Below, in pieces: positions 17,651 through 26,456 of a DNA stretch of 49,462 bases (the stretch's first letter is position 1; each line of letters starts with the position of its first letter). The notes beneath the pieces were generated by a model, which saw only the letters and a program-made list of their open reading frames with translations, was not told where the DNA came from and ran no database searches. Origin of the DNA: an uncultured Planctomyces sp. (GTDB lineage: Bacteria > Planctomycetota > Planctomycetia > Planctomycetales > Planctomycetaceae); NCBI GenBank assembly GCA_937904325.1, contig CALGTK010000028.1, positions 1 to 49,462 on the forward strand. Reading direction: 5' to 3'. The position numbers and the translations under genes were made by a program.

Positions 17651-18808
17651 ATGAAAAAGCTACTTGTGGCTCTGGCGGTTTTCGCATCAGCGAATGCTCA
17701 AAGCCAGGCCGGTGATTGCTGCAAAGCTGCAGCAGCGTGTGCTCCCTGCCCGCAGGTTGCATGTCAGGTACAGCCAGCCTGTCAGCCAGTGGTTCAGTGG
17801 AAAGAAGTCGAACGAACAGTGCTCGTCCCGGAATGGGGTACCGAACAGCGAACAGTAACTCGGACAGAGTACAAACATGAAACATCTGAGCGTGAAATCA
17901 CGGTTAATAAATGGGTCCAGAAGCAGCACAAAGTCAGTCGTGAAGTGACTTACTACGAATGCCAGAAGAAGTGGAAAGAAGTCACTCACAAAGTTGCAAA
18001 GCAAAACTGGAAGGACGTCGAAACAAAGCTTTGGGTCAACGTTCCAACCCGTGAGACAAAGACCGGCACGCGAACAGTTCGTAAACCACACTGGAAAGAA
18101 GTTTCCCACGAGTACACCGTCATGGTGCCTGCGATGGAAACTCAAACTCAGAAGTACTGGGTCTCGGAAGTCGTTCCAGTGAAGAAGACTCGTAAAGTTT
18201 GCGAAGACAAAGGGCACTGGGAAGAAAAACAGGTTCAGGTCGCCGGTTGCAATCCTTGCCCCGTGACATGCATCCAGAAAGTTTGGGTACCAAACATCGT
18301 CCAAACCGAAGTGGAGTACACCACTCACGAGTGTCACAAAGCTGAAAAGACGCGAGAAGTTCAGGTGTGCGTCAGCAAGCCAGTCAAAAAAACCTGCAAA
18401 CGCAAGGTCTGTGAGTGGGTTGAAGAAGAGGAAAAGTACACCTACGAAGTTTGTGGCTTGAAGAAAGAAGAAAAGACCTGCACTCGCAAGGTTTGCGAAA
18501 CCACCTGGGAAGAAGTCACTAAGAAAGTGGAATACTTTGAGTGGGTTGCTAAGACTAAGACTGTGGAAGGCACCGTTTGCCGTTGGGAATGCGTTCCGAC
18601 TAAGAAGACGATCAAGGAAACTCGCTGCATTCCTGTCGAAGTGAATGCAGAAGTTGACGTGCAGGTTTGCCGAATGGTTGAAAAGACCATTGCAGAAAAA
18701 GTCTGCAGGCCAGCACCTGCTCCATGCAACGCTTGTCAGTCCGCTGCACCGTGCAGTGTCTGCAAGCCTGCTCCATGCAAATCGAACTGCAAAAGCTGCT
18801 GCTCTTAA
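17651..18808 (+). CDS. Cysteine-rich YTV-type cell-wall protein
   Basis: A 385-residue secreted protein with a signal peptide (MKKLLVALAVFASANA) and a mature chain built of imperfect repeats rich in Lys, Glu, Val, Thr and Cys, such as VVQWKEVERTVLVPEW, KKWKEVTHKVAKQNWKDVET, HWKEVSHEYTVMVPAMETQT, KKTCKRKVCEWVEEEE and KTCTRKVCETTWEEVTKKVE. The EYTV motif, regular KVC spacing and cysteine-rich ends (PCNACQ, CSVCKPAPCKSNCKSCCS) match planctomycete YTV proteins, which are reported as components of a disulfide-linked protein wall. I prefer the ATG at 17651 over one ten codons earlier: AAGAGGA lies about nine bases before it and it begins the signal peptide. Wall location is inferred from the family. 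Confidence 0.82.
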   Translation: MKKLLVALAVFASANAQSQAGDCCKAAAACAPCPQVACQVQPACQPVVQWKEVERTVLVPEWGTEQRTVTRTEYKHETSEREITVNKWVQKQHKVSREVTYYECQKKWKEVTHKVAKQNWKDVETKLWVNVPTRETKTGTRTVRKPHWKEVSHEYTVMVPAMETQTQKYWVSEVVPVKKTRKVCEDKGHWEEKQVQVAGCNPCPVTCIQKVWVPNIVQTEVEYTTHECHKAEKTREVQVCVSKPVKKTCKRKVCEWVEEEEKYTYEVCGLKKEEKTCTRKVCETTWEEVTKKVEYFEWVAKTKTVEGTVCRWECVPTKKTIKETRCIPVEVNAEVDVQVCRMVEKTIAEKVCRPAPAPCNACQSAAPCSVCKPAPCKSNCKSCCS

Positions 18809-18822
18809 GCTGATGACAGAAG

Positions 18823-18873
18823 TTGAAACCTTGACTGCCGCTTACTGTCAAACAGCGGCGGATAAGGTTTCAA
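18823..18873 (+). terminator. Two-part hairpin after the wall-protein gene
   Basis: TTGAAACCTT at 18823-18832 pairs with AAGGTTTCAA at 18864-18873, and inside it GCCGCT 18837-18842 pairs with AGCGGC 18854-18859. It begins 15 bases after the stop. There is no U-run, so it may act as an mRNA 3' stabiliser as much as a terminator. Confidence 0.5.
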
Positions 18874-18903
18874 ACTAAAGAATGTTTACAGCGCTGTAGC
18901 AAG

Positions 18904-18936
18904 ATGCCCGGCGGCGAATAATTCGTCGAGGGGCAT
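18904..18936 (+). terminator. Second hairpin downstream of the wall-protein gene
   Basis: ATGCCC 18904-18909 pairs with GGGCAT 18931-18936 and CGGCGAA 18912-18918 pairs with TTCGTCG 18922-18928 (one G-U pair, so the plus-strand RNA folds better than the minus). It follows the first hairpin by 30 bases and lies between two converging genes. Confidence 0.45.
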
Positions 18937-19030
18937 TGTCTGTGCACTGTGCCTTTAAAACAGGAAACTCAGTCAAACGCACTCACTCGCGGCCTCACGT
19001 TACAGTCGCAGGCTCTCTGCGTGATCCGTA

Positions 19031-19900
19031 CTACGAGGCACTGCGATCGACCGAAGCTCTGCCGCACGGTATCCGTGACTCCAGCCAGCTCAGCAGTTCA
19101 TCGAGCGTTTGCCTCCAATCTTCCTCGTTGAGCAGTTCATGATAATGCTCATTGAGAATTCGCAGGGTCCGGTCGGTCGAGCCTGTCTGAGCCAGCCACG
19201 GTTCCACAGCCAGCGGATCGACAATCAGGTCGTCACCAGCCTGCATGGCCAGAACAGGAACGACAACCGAAGCTGCCTGATCGTTGGCGTCTCGTAGAGC
19301 CTGTTTCATCTGAAAGAACCACGAAGCAGTGACGCTCTTTCGAAGCAAGGGATCGCTAGCGCGTTTCGCCAGTATTTCAGGATTTCTTGTTGTATGTTCC
19401 GGGGGCACTTTGCTCTGAAACCGCGTTGTTGGAGCGACAAACGACATCAGTCGACCAATTGCATACGTCAGAGGGTCAATCTTCACACGCAACCCCAGCA
19501 ATGGCGACATCGGCACAAGAGCTGCCAGACGTGAAGGACGCGTCTGAGCAAATCGAATGGAAACAAGACCGCCGAAACTGTGGCCAAGTACGGCAGTGCG
19601 TTCGGGATTCAATTCGAAATATTGCCAGATCGTGTCAAGGTCCAGCAGGTACTGCTCAAAGCGACGAATATGAACCGCAATACCATCTGACCGACCATGC
19701 CCGCGCAGGTCAGGAATAATGACATCCCAGCCCCTGGCGACGGCTTCTTCCGCTGCATGAAGGTAGCGGCCGCCGTGCTCGCTGGTTCCGTGAACAATGA
19801 CCAATGTGCGTCCGCAACGATCTGTTGGCTGGGAAACGCAGTTCCGCACAAAAAGGTTGGCGGAATCATTCGCTGCGATATTGAACTCGGTGCACTTCAT
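19031..19900 (-). CDS. Alpha/beta hydrolase, monoacylglycerol-lipase-like
   Basis: A 289-residue hydrolase of the lysophospholipase/monoglyceride-lipase group. It has the oxyanion region HGTSEHGGRY, the nucleophile elbow GHSFGG with S108, an acidic residue in GDDLIVDP (probably D224) and the catalytic histidine in YHELLNE (H254), in the right order. DLRGHGRSDG is typical of the group. No signal peptide, so cytosolic. The substrate is likely an acylglycerol or other carboxyl ester. It converges with the wall-protein gene and is not in an operon. Confidence 0.88.
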   Translation of the reverse strand: MKCTEFNIAANDSANLFVRNCVSQPTDRCGRTLVIVHGTSEHGGRYLHAAEEAVARGWDVIIPDLRGHGRSDGIAVHIRRFEQYLLDLDTIWQYFELNPERTAVLGHSFGGLVSIRFAQTRPSRLAALVPMSPLLGLRVKIDPLTYAIGRLMSFVAPTTRFQSKVPPEHTTRNPEILAKRASDPLLRKSVTASWFFQMKQALRDANDQAASVVVPVLAMQAGDDLIVDPLAVEPWLAQTGSTDRTLRILNEHYHELLNEEDWRQTLDELLSWLESRIPCGRASVDRSAS

Positions 19901-20111
19901 GGTTCGGTTCCCCGCTGTCGCTCGGACACTGAGGACGATGTTTCAACACTGTGCCGCCCGAACGTCTGTTGAATTGCCTGGTTCACATTCAGAGGACGCT
20001 CAGTCGATCCGGAAAGACTTCAATAATTGATTTTAACAATCTGCCAGTACAACCCTGTCGCTCGCCTTTGAAAAGCCGAACGAAAATCTATCCATTCTAC
20101 TGAATACGTCA

Positions 20112-23100
20112 TTACAGGGACTGTTCCTGAAGTGGAATTTGGTTTCTGAGGCGTCTGAATTGAATATCGATCCGGCTGTTGATCCCGTGGAGTTGTAGTT
20201 CACCCGCGTCTCGATCGATCTGATAGTGCACAATTCTGTCCTTAATCATAGCTGCGGACTCCACAAAATTTTCGCCAGTCATGCGGTCAATCACTCGCAC
20301 TTCAAGCGAACGCATGCTGCTTGATCGTTTTGGACTGACTCGCGAAAGACCAACCAGAAATGGCAGCGAGCATCGATCAGTTCTAACGAAGCTCCGTTGC
20401 TGCACTGGCGTTTTCCAGATGAGCTTTCCCGTCTGTCGAGAAATGGCGATCAGAAAACCACGATGAACATGGTTGACTGGGACGACCGAATCACTTGCCA
20501 GTGAATAAATCTTGCTTGTATGGCTTGCGATGTCAGACCGTTGAATGTTGACATAGATGTTTCGCTCATCAGAGAAGAGTCGCATCGATGATATGTATTC
20601 GATATCTGCCGGAGATAGCTTCATGTCGACAAGCGTCTTCGCCGAATCGACAGAAATTACTCGAAGCCGCGAATTAGAAGTCACCAAAGCCAACTCGTTT
20701 TGTGACGATCGCGCTGAGTTGAACCGGTCAAACAGTTCTTCATCAAGTTCCATCTTGTTTGTTAGAGGGTCCCAGATACGAACTCGCTTTCTGGATGAAC
20801 CTGTTTCCCGCGTCTGATGAAACAATTTTCTTCCGAATACGTGGTGTCGATAGCGGAAGTCGACACTCATTTGGCCTTTACGAATCACCTCGCCAGTCTG
20901 TGTCGAGAATACGGTGTAGCTCGACTGGTCCGCATGAAACATCACAAGCACCTGTTCGTCGCCAAACAATCCGGCTTCACGGTCCACTCTAATGCCGCTG
21001 GCGAGGTCAAGATCCGATCGGCGCCAAAGTACACGCCCCGTTGCCGGATCGATTCCGAAGAGGTGCTTGCGAGTCTGAAAAATACACACTGAAGGAGTGG
21101 CAGGACCAGGCTCGATCAGTTCCTGACCAGATTCAAGTGGAGGAAAACTCAGTTCCCAGTATGGGCGTGCATCGTGATACTCAAGTAAAGAAACCGATCG
21201 CATTCCAGCGCCGGTTCCCACAGGCATCAGATGTCCCACCGTTCGATATCCCGCAGCACCTGGCATTGTCACTCTGCCAGGCATTCTGATGCTGCCTCGT
21301 TCGGTCCCCGCAAGGCGATCGAGAATTCTCCACTCGCTCTGCAAACTGCTTGAATTACGAACGATATCGAATTCCGATTGTTGACCATAAATCACTCGCC
21401 GTGAATAGCTGCTCCACAAATCCGATGTCAGTGGATTCGACGCTCCCAACGTTTGCTGCCGGACTCTGACGCTCCTCACTTTCCAGTCGAGAGGGTGCAA
21501 ATCCTCAAAGACTTGCAGTGCGGATTCGTCACCAGAGAAGAGGCTTACAAACGCGGCACCTGTCAGAGAGTCGGGGGCACCTTCGCGGTTAGACTCACGG
21601 TCGAGGGGCTTCAGCACCGCGTAAACTGTTTGCAATCGGTCCTCAATGACAGCACGCAAATCCGCTGTTCGAAATTCCTTTTCAAACTGGTAAAGCGCAT
21701 TGCCAGCTTCAGAACTGAGCTTCAACTGGCTCCAGAGTGAAATTAGAAGTGCTTTCGCCACTGCGCGAACATTCAAGTCGGAGTGTGAGGCATTCTGAAG
21801 GATCAACAACTCCGCTTGCTGGACTTGTCCTGATTGAATCAATCGATCAGCAAGCCTGTTTCGAACTCGTCCAGTTTCTGCTGTTGCTGCGTACACGTTG
21901 AGAAAGCTACTCAAACTGTCGATCGTATCCAGGGACAGTGCGACTTGCAGATCCCGCTCGATTAAATCCTGGAGTTGCGACCGGGCTGGAAATGTCGAAG
22001 TCTGCAGACTTTGTTGAACGACATCCCTCGCGTAGACATCTGCGGCTACAAGGCAATCAGGAGAACCTCTCATTGGAATGAATGAGTCGAGCCCTGAGTC
22101 AATTGCCTGTCGGATCAACCCAACGGCCGCTACCGACGAGCCATTCTCGGTTTGCCACTGCGCCTGCTGAACGAGAGCGTAGGCTTGTTCCTTCGGTTGT
22201 TTCGAGAATTCGGCTAACTGCTCGATCATGTGGCGTCTTTGCGTTGCAGTCAGCGAAGACCGAGGCTCGTTTAATCGCCGATTGATTAACTCACGCAATA
22301 ACCACTTTGCGCGATCAACAGACTGTGAGTCCAGCTTCAGAGAATTGCCATCCGGTGATGCAATCATCTTCGCCAAACGATCTACCGCCGCATCTTCTCG
22401 ATTGGCCGCAACTTCAAGTTGAGCAACACGCAATTCGTCGACCGGTTGCTTGCTGTCTTTTTTTTTCAGCAACTCGTCGAGAAGCGATTGTGCTTCGGAA
22501 AAGGCGGTCAGATGCTGAGGCCCCACCGAAAAAACCAAGCCGTCATGAAACAAAAGATTGCCCGGCCGAACTTCGTTGGGAACTCTTTGATCGTCAAGAC
22601 CAAACAGCGAAAGGTTGTACTCACGAAGCCCGATCAACCTTCCGTCATCAGTACGGCGTGAACTCAGGTAGCGTTGATTTGAAAGTTCAGGAACGATGGA
22701 AGATGTCGTCCATTGGCCAGTTCCAAGGTCAACACTCGCGATGCCGCCTGACTTCAGTGGAAGAACATACTGATTTTCAATTCTGACGCCGCGGCCCGAT
22801 GGCAGGCCAGTCCGAGCGGTCCACAGAAGACTTCCGTCGGTCAGCGACAGACCTCGCATCCCATCATTCTGCACACTGGCGACAGTCTGATCTGTAATCG
22901 CAGCCAGGTAAGCATCTTTGTCGCGTTTAACTTTCCAGACTCGCTGCCCCGTATGCAGGTCCAGGCGATGAATATCCTCAGAATGTTGCGGAAGACAGAA
23001 AACGGAATGGCGATGAATAATCGGCGCGGAAGGAAACCCTCGAAATCCTCCACGCGAGGTCAAGGATGACCGCCTCGATCGACCGGGCAGGCCATCACGA

Positions 23101-24848
23101 CCGTATGAATAGATCCACTTCAATTCTCCCTGCGCGGCATCGACTGTGACGATGATTTCTGCGTCCGGCTGGCAGATAACCAGTCCGTTTGCGATTGTCG
23201 GCAGCGCCATCGGCAAATCTCGTGAACGCTGACTCGTTTCGAAACTTGGCTGTTGAACGAGGCCGATTTTCTGGATCCAGACGACGCGCCCCGTTGCGGC
23301 TTCGAGTTTTACGAGATTTAATTCTCGATCACGTCGCGATTCCGAAATCACAAAAAGCGAATCGTCGACCGGACGAGGAGCACCGAGAAAAAGCTGATCA
23401 GCCAATGGACCAGTATCGGCCGACCCGCCGACAGACCATGACGGCTTGACGATCTCGGCTGCGTCGTCATGGTCGTCCGCCCTGGCTGGAATATTCAGGC
23501 ACACAAGCCGGTTGGATGCTCGTATTGAAGATCCGCCGCCCGGGATGGCTACTTGTTCGAACTTGAGCCAGTCGATGGCGAAGACTCGTTTGCCATCTGT
23601 AGTCACGATGCCCTGGGCGGAATTTTCAGCCCAGGCTGTTTCGATCAATGACACCGAGCGGCCGGGAGTTGCCTGTCGTAACTCACTGACGAATTCCGGT
23701 ACTGAAAGTGTCGCATTGAACCGCCAGTTGAGGCGACCATTTTTTGGGTCACAGCTCCTGATGCCGTACAGATCGCGAACGATTAATTGCTGCTGCGTGA
23801 TGATGGGAAAGACTGACGCGCCGGTCTCAGCAAGTTCATCGTAAGAACGCTGCTGTTCCCAAATGGCCAGTTTATCGAAAGGTCGATTTCCGTAGAGTGG
23901 CTTGGTCCAGACGGGTGCGAGGTACGGGACGGAGCCGCAACTTTCGCCATTGTTCGTGGGGTTGCCAAATGGGTCACTTGCTGGCGAATCCATTACTGGG
24001 GTCGCAAAGTGTGGATGGTTTTTCGCGACAACTTCGATCGACTTTGCTGTGAAGCGGACGCTGCCAAATAATGCGACCGCTTCGGCAACCACCGTTCGAG
24101 CCTGGTCTTTGTCACCTGACAGGAACAGTGACGTCGCAGCTTTCTCGAACAGCCGAGGGTTTAGTCGATTTCGATGGATAGTCGAATGAATAATACGAAG
24201 CCATAGTTTCGCTGCCAGAGCAGCCTCGCCGCGATCGAGCAATCTTGTGGCGGCTTCGTCAGTAGCTTGAGCACCAGCCAGTGTCGGGAAACATCGTCGG
24301 GCAACTTCGAGATAAGCGGCCGACCGACCGGACGCTCGAGCAGCCTGCAGAGCGCTGCTGGCCGTTTCGGAATATTTCTTCTCGTAGAAGTTCAACTGGT
24401 CGCGAGTCAGCGACTCGAAAACCATCAGGGTTTCGCGGCGGACGCTGCGAAGCCGCCCGTTCGCCAGAACAAAACTATCTGACGGGGCACGATTCCAGTC
24501 CTGCGCTGGTGCCAGCAATTCCTGAGGATCACCTAATAGTGACTGCAACGCTTCGAAGGCCAGGCTTAGCTCATCATCTTTCAGATACTGACGAGCCCGC
24601 TCTAGCAGAATCGTGGCTCGACGTTCAAAGTAGACGACGTCGCGGAGGGCCATGATCTCGGCGGCCGACAAAACAGGCTCCTTCGCAACGTTTCCTGGTG
24701 CCTGCGGAGGAACGTTCACGTTGAGTTTGATATTTGGGGGCGTCTGTGCCACGACCGGCCGTGTCAGAACGAATGGCAGACAGCCAACAATAGCGCCTGC
24801 AATCAGCAGACTCGGCAATCGTTTGATTGTCAAACAGACAGCACGCAT
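20112..24848 (-). CDS. Very large secreted PQQ-type propeller/helical-repeat protein
   Basis: A 1578-residue protein with a signal peptide (to about residue 34, ending VVAQ). Residues about 60-290 are helical, TPR-like (YLKDDELSLAFEALQSLLGD). A PQQ-like propeller spans about 310-780 (KNGRLNWRFNATL, EAATGRVVWIQKIGL, DAAQGELKWIYSYG, DLHTGQRVWKVKR). A second helical region covers about 780-1130 and a second propeller about 1180-1540 (DPATGRVLWRRSDL, SRQTGKLIWKTPVQ). No conserved PQQ-ligating set is evident, so it is more likely a scaffold or sensor than a dehydrogenase. AAGGAG six bases before the ATG supports the start. The architecture recalls the 12372-16346 protein without its methyltransferase-like insert. 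Confidence 0.85.
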   Translation of the reverse strand: MRAVCLTIKRLPSLLIAGAIVGCLPFVLTRPVVAQTPPNIKLNVNVPPQAPGNVAKEPVLSAAEIMALRDVVYFERRATILLERARQYLKDDELSLAFEALQSLLGDPQELLAPAQDWNRAPSDSFVLANGRLRSVRRETLMVFESLTRDQLNFYEKKYSETASSALQAARASGRSAAYLEVARRCFPTLAGAQATDEAATRLLDRGEAALAAKLWLRIIHSTIHRNRLNPRLFEKAATSLFLSGDKDQARTVVAEAVALFGSVRFTAKSIEVVAKNHPHFATPVMDSPASDPFGNPTNNGESCGSVPYLAPVWTKPLYGNRPFDKLAIWEQQRSYDELAETGASVFPIITQQQLIVRDLYGIRSCDPKNGRLNWRFNATLSVPEFVSELRQATPGRSVSLIETAWAENSAQGIVTTDGKRVFAIDWLKFEQVAIPGGGSSIRASNRLVCLNIPARADDHDDAAEIVKPSWSVGGSADTGPLADQLFLGAPRPVDDSLFVISESRRDRELNLVKLEAATGRVVWIQKIGLVQQPSFETSQRSRDLPMALPTIANGLVICQPDAEIIVTVDAAQGELKWIYSYGRDGLPGRSRRSSLTSRGGFRGFPSAPIIHRHSVFCLPQHSEDIHRLDLHTGQRVWKVKRDKDAYLAAITDQTVASVQNDGMRGLSLTDGSLLWTARTGLPSGRGVRIENQYVLPLKSGGIASVDLGTGQWTTSSIVPELSNQRYLSSRRTDDGRLIGLREYNLSLFGLDDQRVPNEVRPGNLLFHDGLVFSVGPQHLTAFSEAQSLLDELLKKKDSKQPVDELRVAQLEVAANREDAAVDRLAKMIASPDGNSLKLDSQSVDRAKWLLRELINRRLNEPRSSLTATQRRHMIEQLAEFSKQPKEQAYALVQQAQWQTENGSSVAAVGLIRQAIDSGLDSFIPMRGSPDCLVAADVYARDVVQQSLQTSTFPARSQLQDLIERDLQVALSLDTIDSLSSFLNVYAATAETGRVRNRLADRLIQSGQVQQAELLILQNASHSDLNVRAVAKALLISLWSQLKLSSEAGNALYQFEKEFRTADLRAVIEDRLQTVYAVLKPLDRESNREGAPDSLTGAAFVSLFSGDESALQVFEDLHPLDWKVRSVRVRQQTLGASNPLTSDLWSSYSRRVIYGQQSEFDIVRNSSSLQSEWRILDRLAGTERGSIRMPGRVTMPGAAGYRTVGHLMPVGTGAGMRSVSLLEYHDARPYWELSFPPLESGQELIEPGPATPSVCIFQTRKHLFGIDPATGRVLWRRSDLDLASGIRVDREAGLFGDEQVLVMFHADQSSYTVFSTQTGEVIRKGQMSVDFRYRHHVFGRKLFHQTRETGSSRKRVRIWDPLTNKMELDEELFDRFNSARSSQNELALVTSNSRLRVISVDSAKTLVDMKLSPADIEYISSMRLFSDERNIYVNIQRSDIASHTSKIYSLASDSVVPVNHVHRGFLIAISRQTGKLIWKTPVQQRSFVRTDRCSLPFLVGLSRVSPKRSSSMRSLEVRVIDRMTGENFVESAAMIKDRIVHYQIDRDAGELQLHGINSRIDIQFRRLRNQIPLQEQSL

Positions 24849-25022
24849 CAGTGCTCCTTGAGCTGCATCTGACTGAACGGGACTTGGAAAACAGTACCGG
24901 TCGCGAGAACTGTACAGCAGAGTATACCAGATGCTTCGTGTCGCCAGGAGACCGACCAGAATCCGTGAAAGAATCGCGAGGCGATAATCCGGCCGTCGTC
25001 AAATAAACGTCCCGAGATGAGA

Positions 25023-26189
25023 TTACGTTTCCTCAGATCGAATCAGCACGTCCGGCCGTTGAATCGATACACCCTTGACATCCACTTTGACCACCGGCCA
25101 GTTTTCCATCGGTGTCAGAACATCAAAGCCCTTCTTGCTCACGAGGATCGTGTCAGCAGACATGGCCTGTTCGATCGAGGATTGCCAGAAGATTGGCATG
25201 CCTGCGGCGAGCTTTAACTGGCTTTGCGGGACAATGGGCGCTTCGCACAGTTCGTATCCCGTGACGCAGCCTTGATCGGCGAAGTGCCACTCTTCCGAAT
25301 GTTCGAACTTTTCATAGATGCGCTCGACCCGATTCCAGGTTTCATAGACTTCCCATTGATCCTGGGAAAAGAACATTCCGGTCGCTTGAACGAGCAACGT
25401 ATCCAGATGAGCTTTGCGAACTTCCTTCGGCGGCGCTCCGAAACTTACCGTACGAGCTGCTCCAACATGCAAGCCTTCGCGGCGGGCAATTACTGCAATC
25501 GTACAGAACTTTTCTACTTTGTCGTCACCGAAACTCCAGTGCCGATATCGCTGCCCCTGCCCGTCGGCAAGAATCTGAATCCGCTCCGGAATAATCTGAT
25601 GCCGGTATAGTCGATGGGCAAGTTGTCCCGCGATTTCCGCTTCCGAATCGCCTTGCTGAAATGAGCGAGCCGTCGCTTCAACCGCGTGAGCAACCTGGCT
25701 GCCCGAAACCCGCAACGATGTGCGTTCAGTCTTACTCAGCGGCAGTCTCATGCCGTCGAGATGCGGCGACGCGTCCTGGCAACGTTCGAACTGGAAATCG
25801 CACGCGACATTGCGACCACGGCAAAGATCGCCCATCAGCAATTGCATATCTTCCTGCCAGGTTCGCTCCTTGAGTTGAAAACCCAACCCATTGACTTCGC
25901 GGTCAAAGAGTCGACCGGAGTCGGTATTTCGAGTCAGTACGACGCGAGCATCCGGAGAAACGAACAAGGCCGCCGTTGTGTCAGAAAGACTTCCGCGAGT
26001 GCTGTTTCCACCGACCGTGGCCCAGGCGAAATTACCTGGTCTAGTCAGCAGCAGACCGTCGAAAGACTGCTCCTTCATAAACTGCGAAAGCAGATCGTGT
26101 CGTCTCAGGATTTCGGCGCCACGATCCGGGTCGATGATCTGAATTTCTCCAGATGACATGGAACCAGGAAGAAGTGACGCGATCGACAT
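25023..26189 (-). CDS. M24-fold protein lacking metal ligands
   Basis: A 388-residue protein with the creatinase/Xaa-Pro-peptidase two-domain layout: N-terminal domain (about 20-150, with DGLLLTRPGNFAWATVGGN) and a pita-bread-like C-terminal domain. At positions where M24 enzymes carry two Asp, a His and two Glu I see IAVIARREGLHVGAARTVSF, ADQGCVTGYE, AAGMPIFWQSSIEQ and MSADTILVSKKGFDVLT, with none of the five ligands in place. It is probably not a metallopeptidase; a metal-free hydrolase or binding role like that of creatinase is possible. No signal peptide. It is a single gene with 170-260-base gaps on both sides. Confidence 0.75.
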   Translation of the reverse strand: MSIASLLPGSMSSGEIQIIDPDRGAEILRRHDLLSQFMKEQSFDGLLLTRPGNFAWATVGGNSTRGSLSDTTAALFVSPDARVVLTRNTDSGRLFDREVNGLGFQLKERTWQEDMQLLMGDLCRGRNVACDFQFERCQDASPHLDGMRLPLSKTERTSLRVSGSQVAHAVEATARSFQQGDSEAEIAGQLAHRLYRHQIIPERIQILADGQGQRYRHWSFGDDKVEKFCTIAVIARREGLHVGAARTVSFGAPPKEVRKAHLDTLLVQATGMFFSQDQWEVYETWNRVERIYEKFEHSEEWHFADQGCVTGYELCEAPIVPQSQLKLAAGMPIFWQSSIEQAMSADTILVSKKGFDVLTPMENWPVVKVDVKGVSIQRPDVLIRSEET

Positions 26190-26456
26190 CGAAAGTTGCC
26201 TCGTGATTCTGCAAACTCAACTCGAAACTATGCGGGGCAGATTGGACGTCCGGGCTCGCAGTGAGTCACATTCGGAGTGATGATTGAATTGTCTCGGGTC
26301 CCGAAAAGAGCCTGGATTCCTGACAACTTTTCGGACATGCAGGATAGCAACTGCAAACCAGATTGGAACAGGATTCTCGCTGCCCGTATCCACGGTCTGT
26401 ACAGGATTAACCAGACAAAACGGAGTCAGATGACAGATCCGAACGCAACCTAATGT

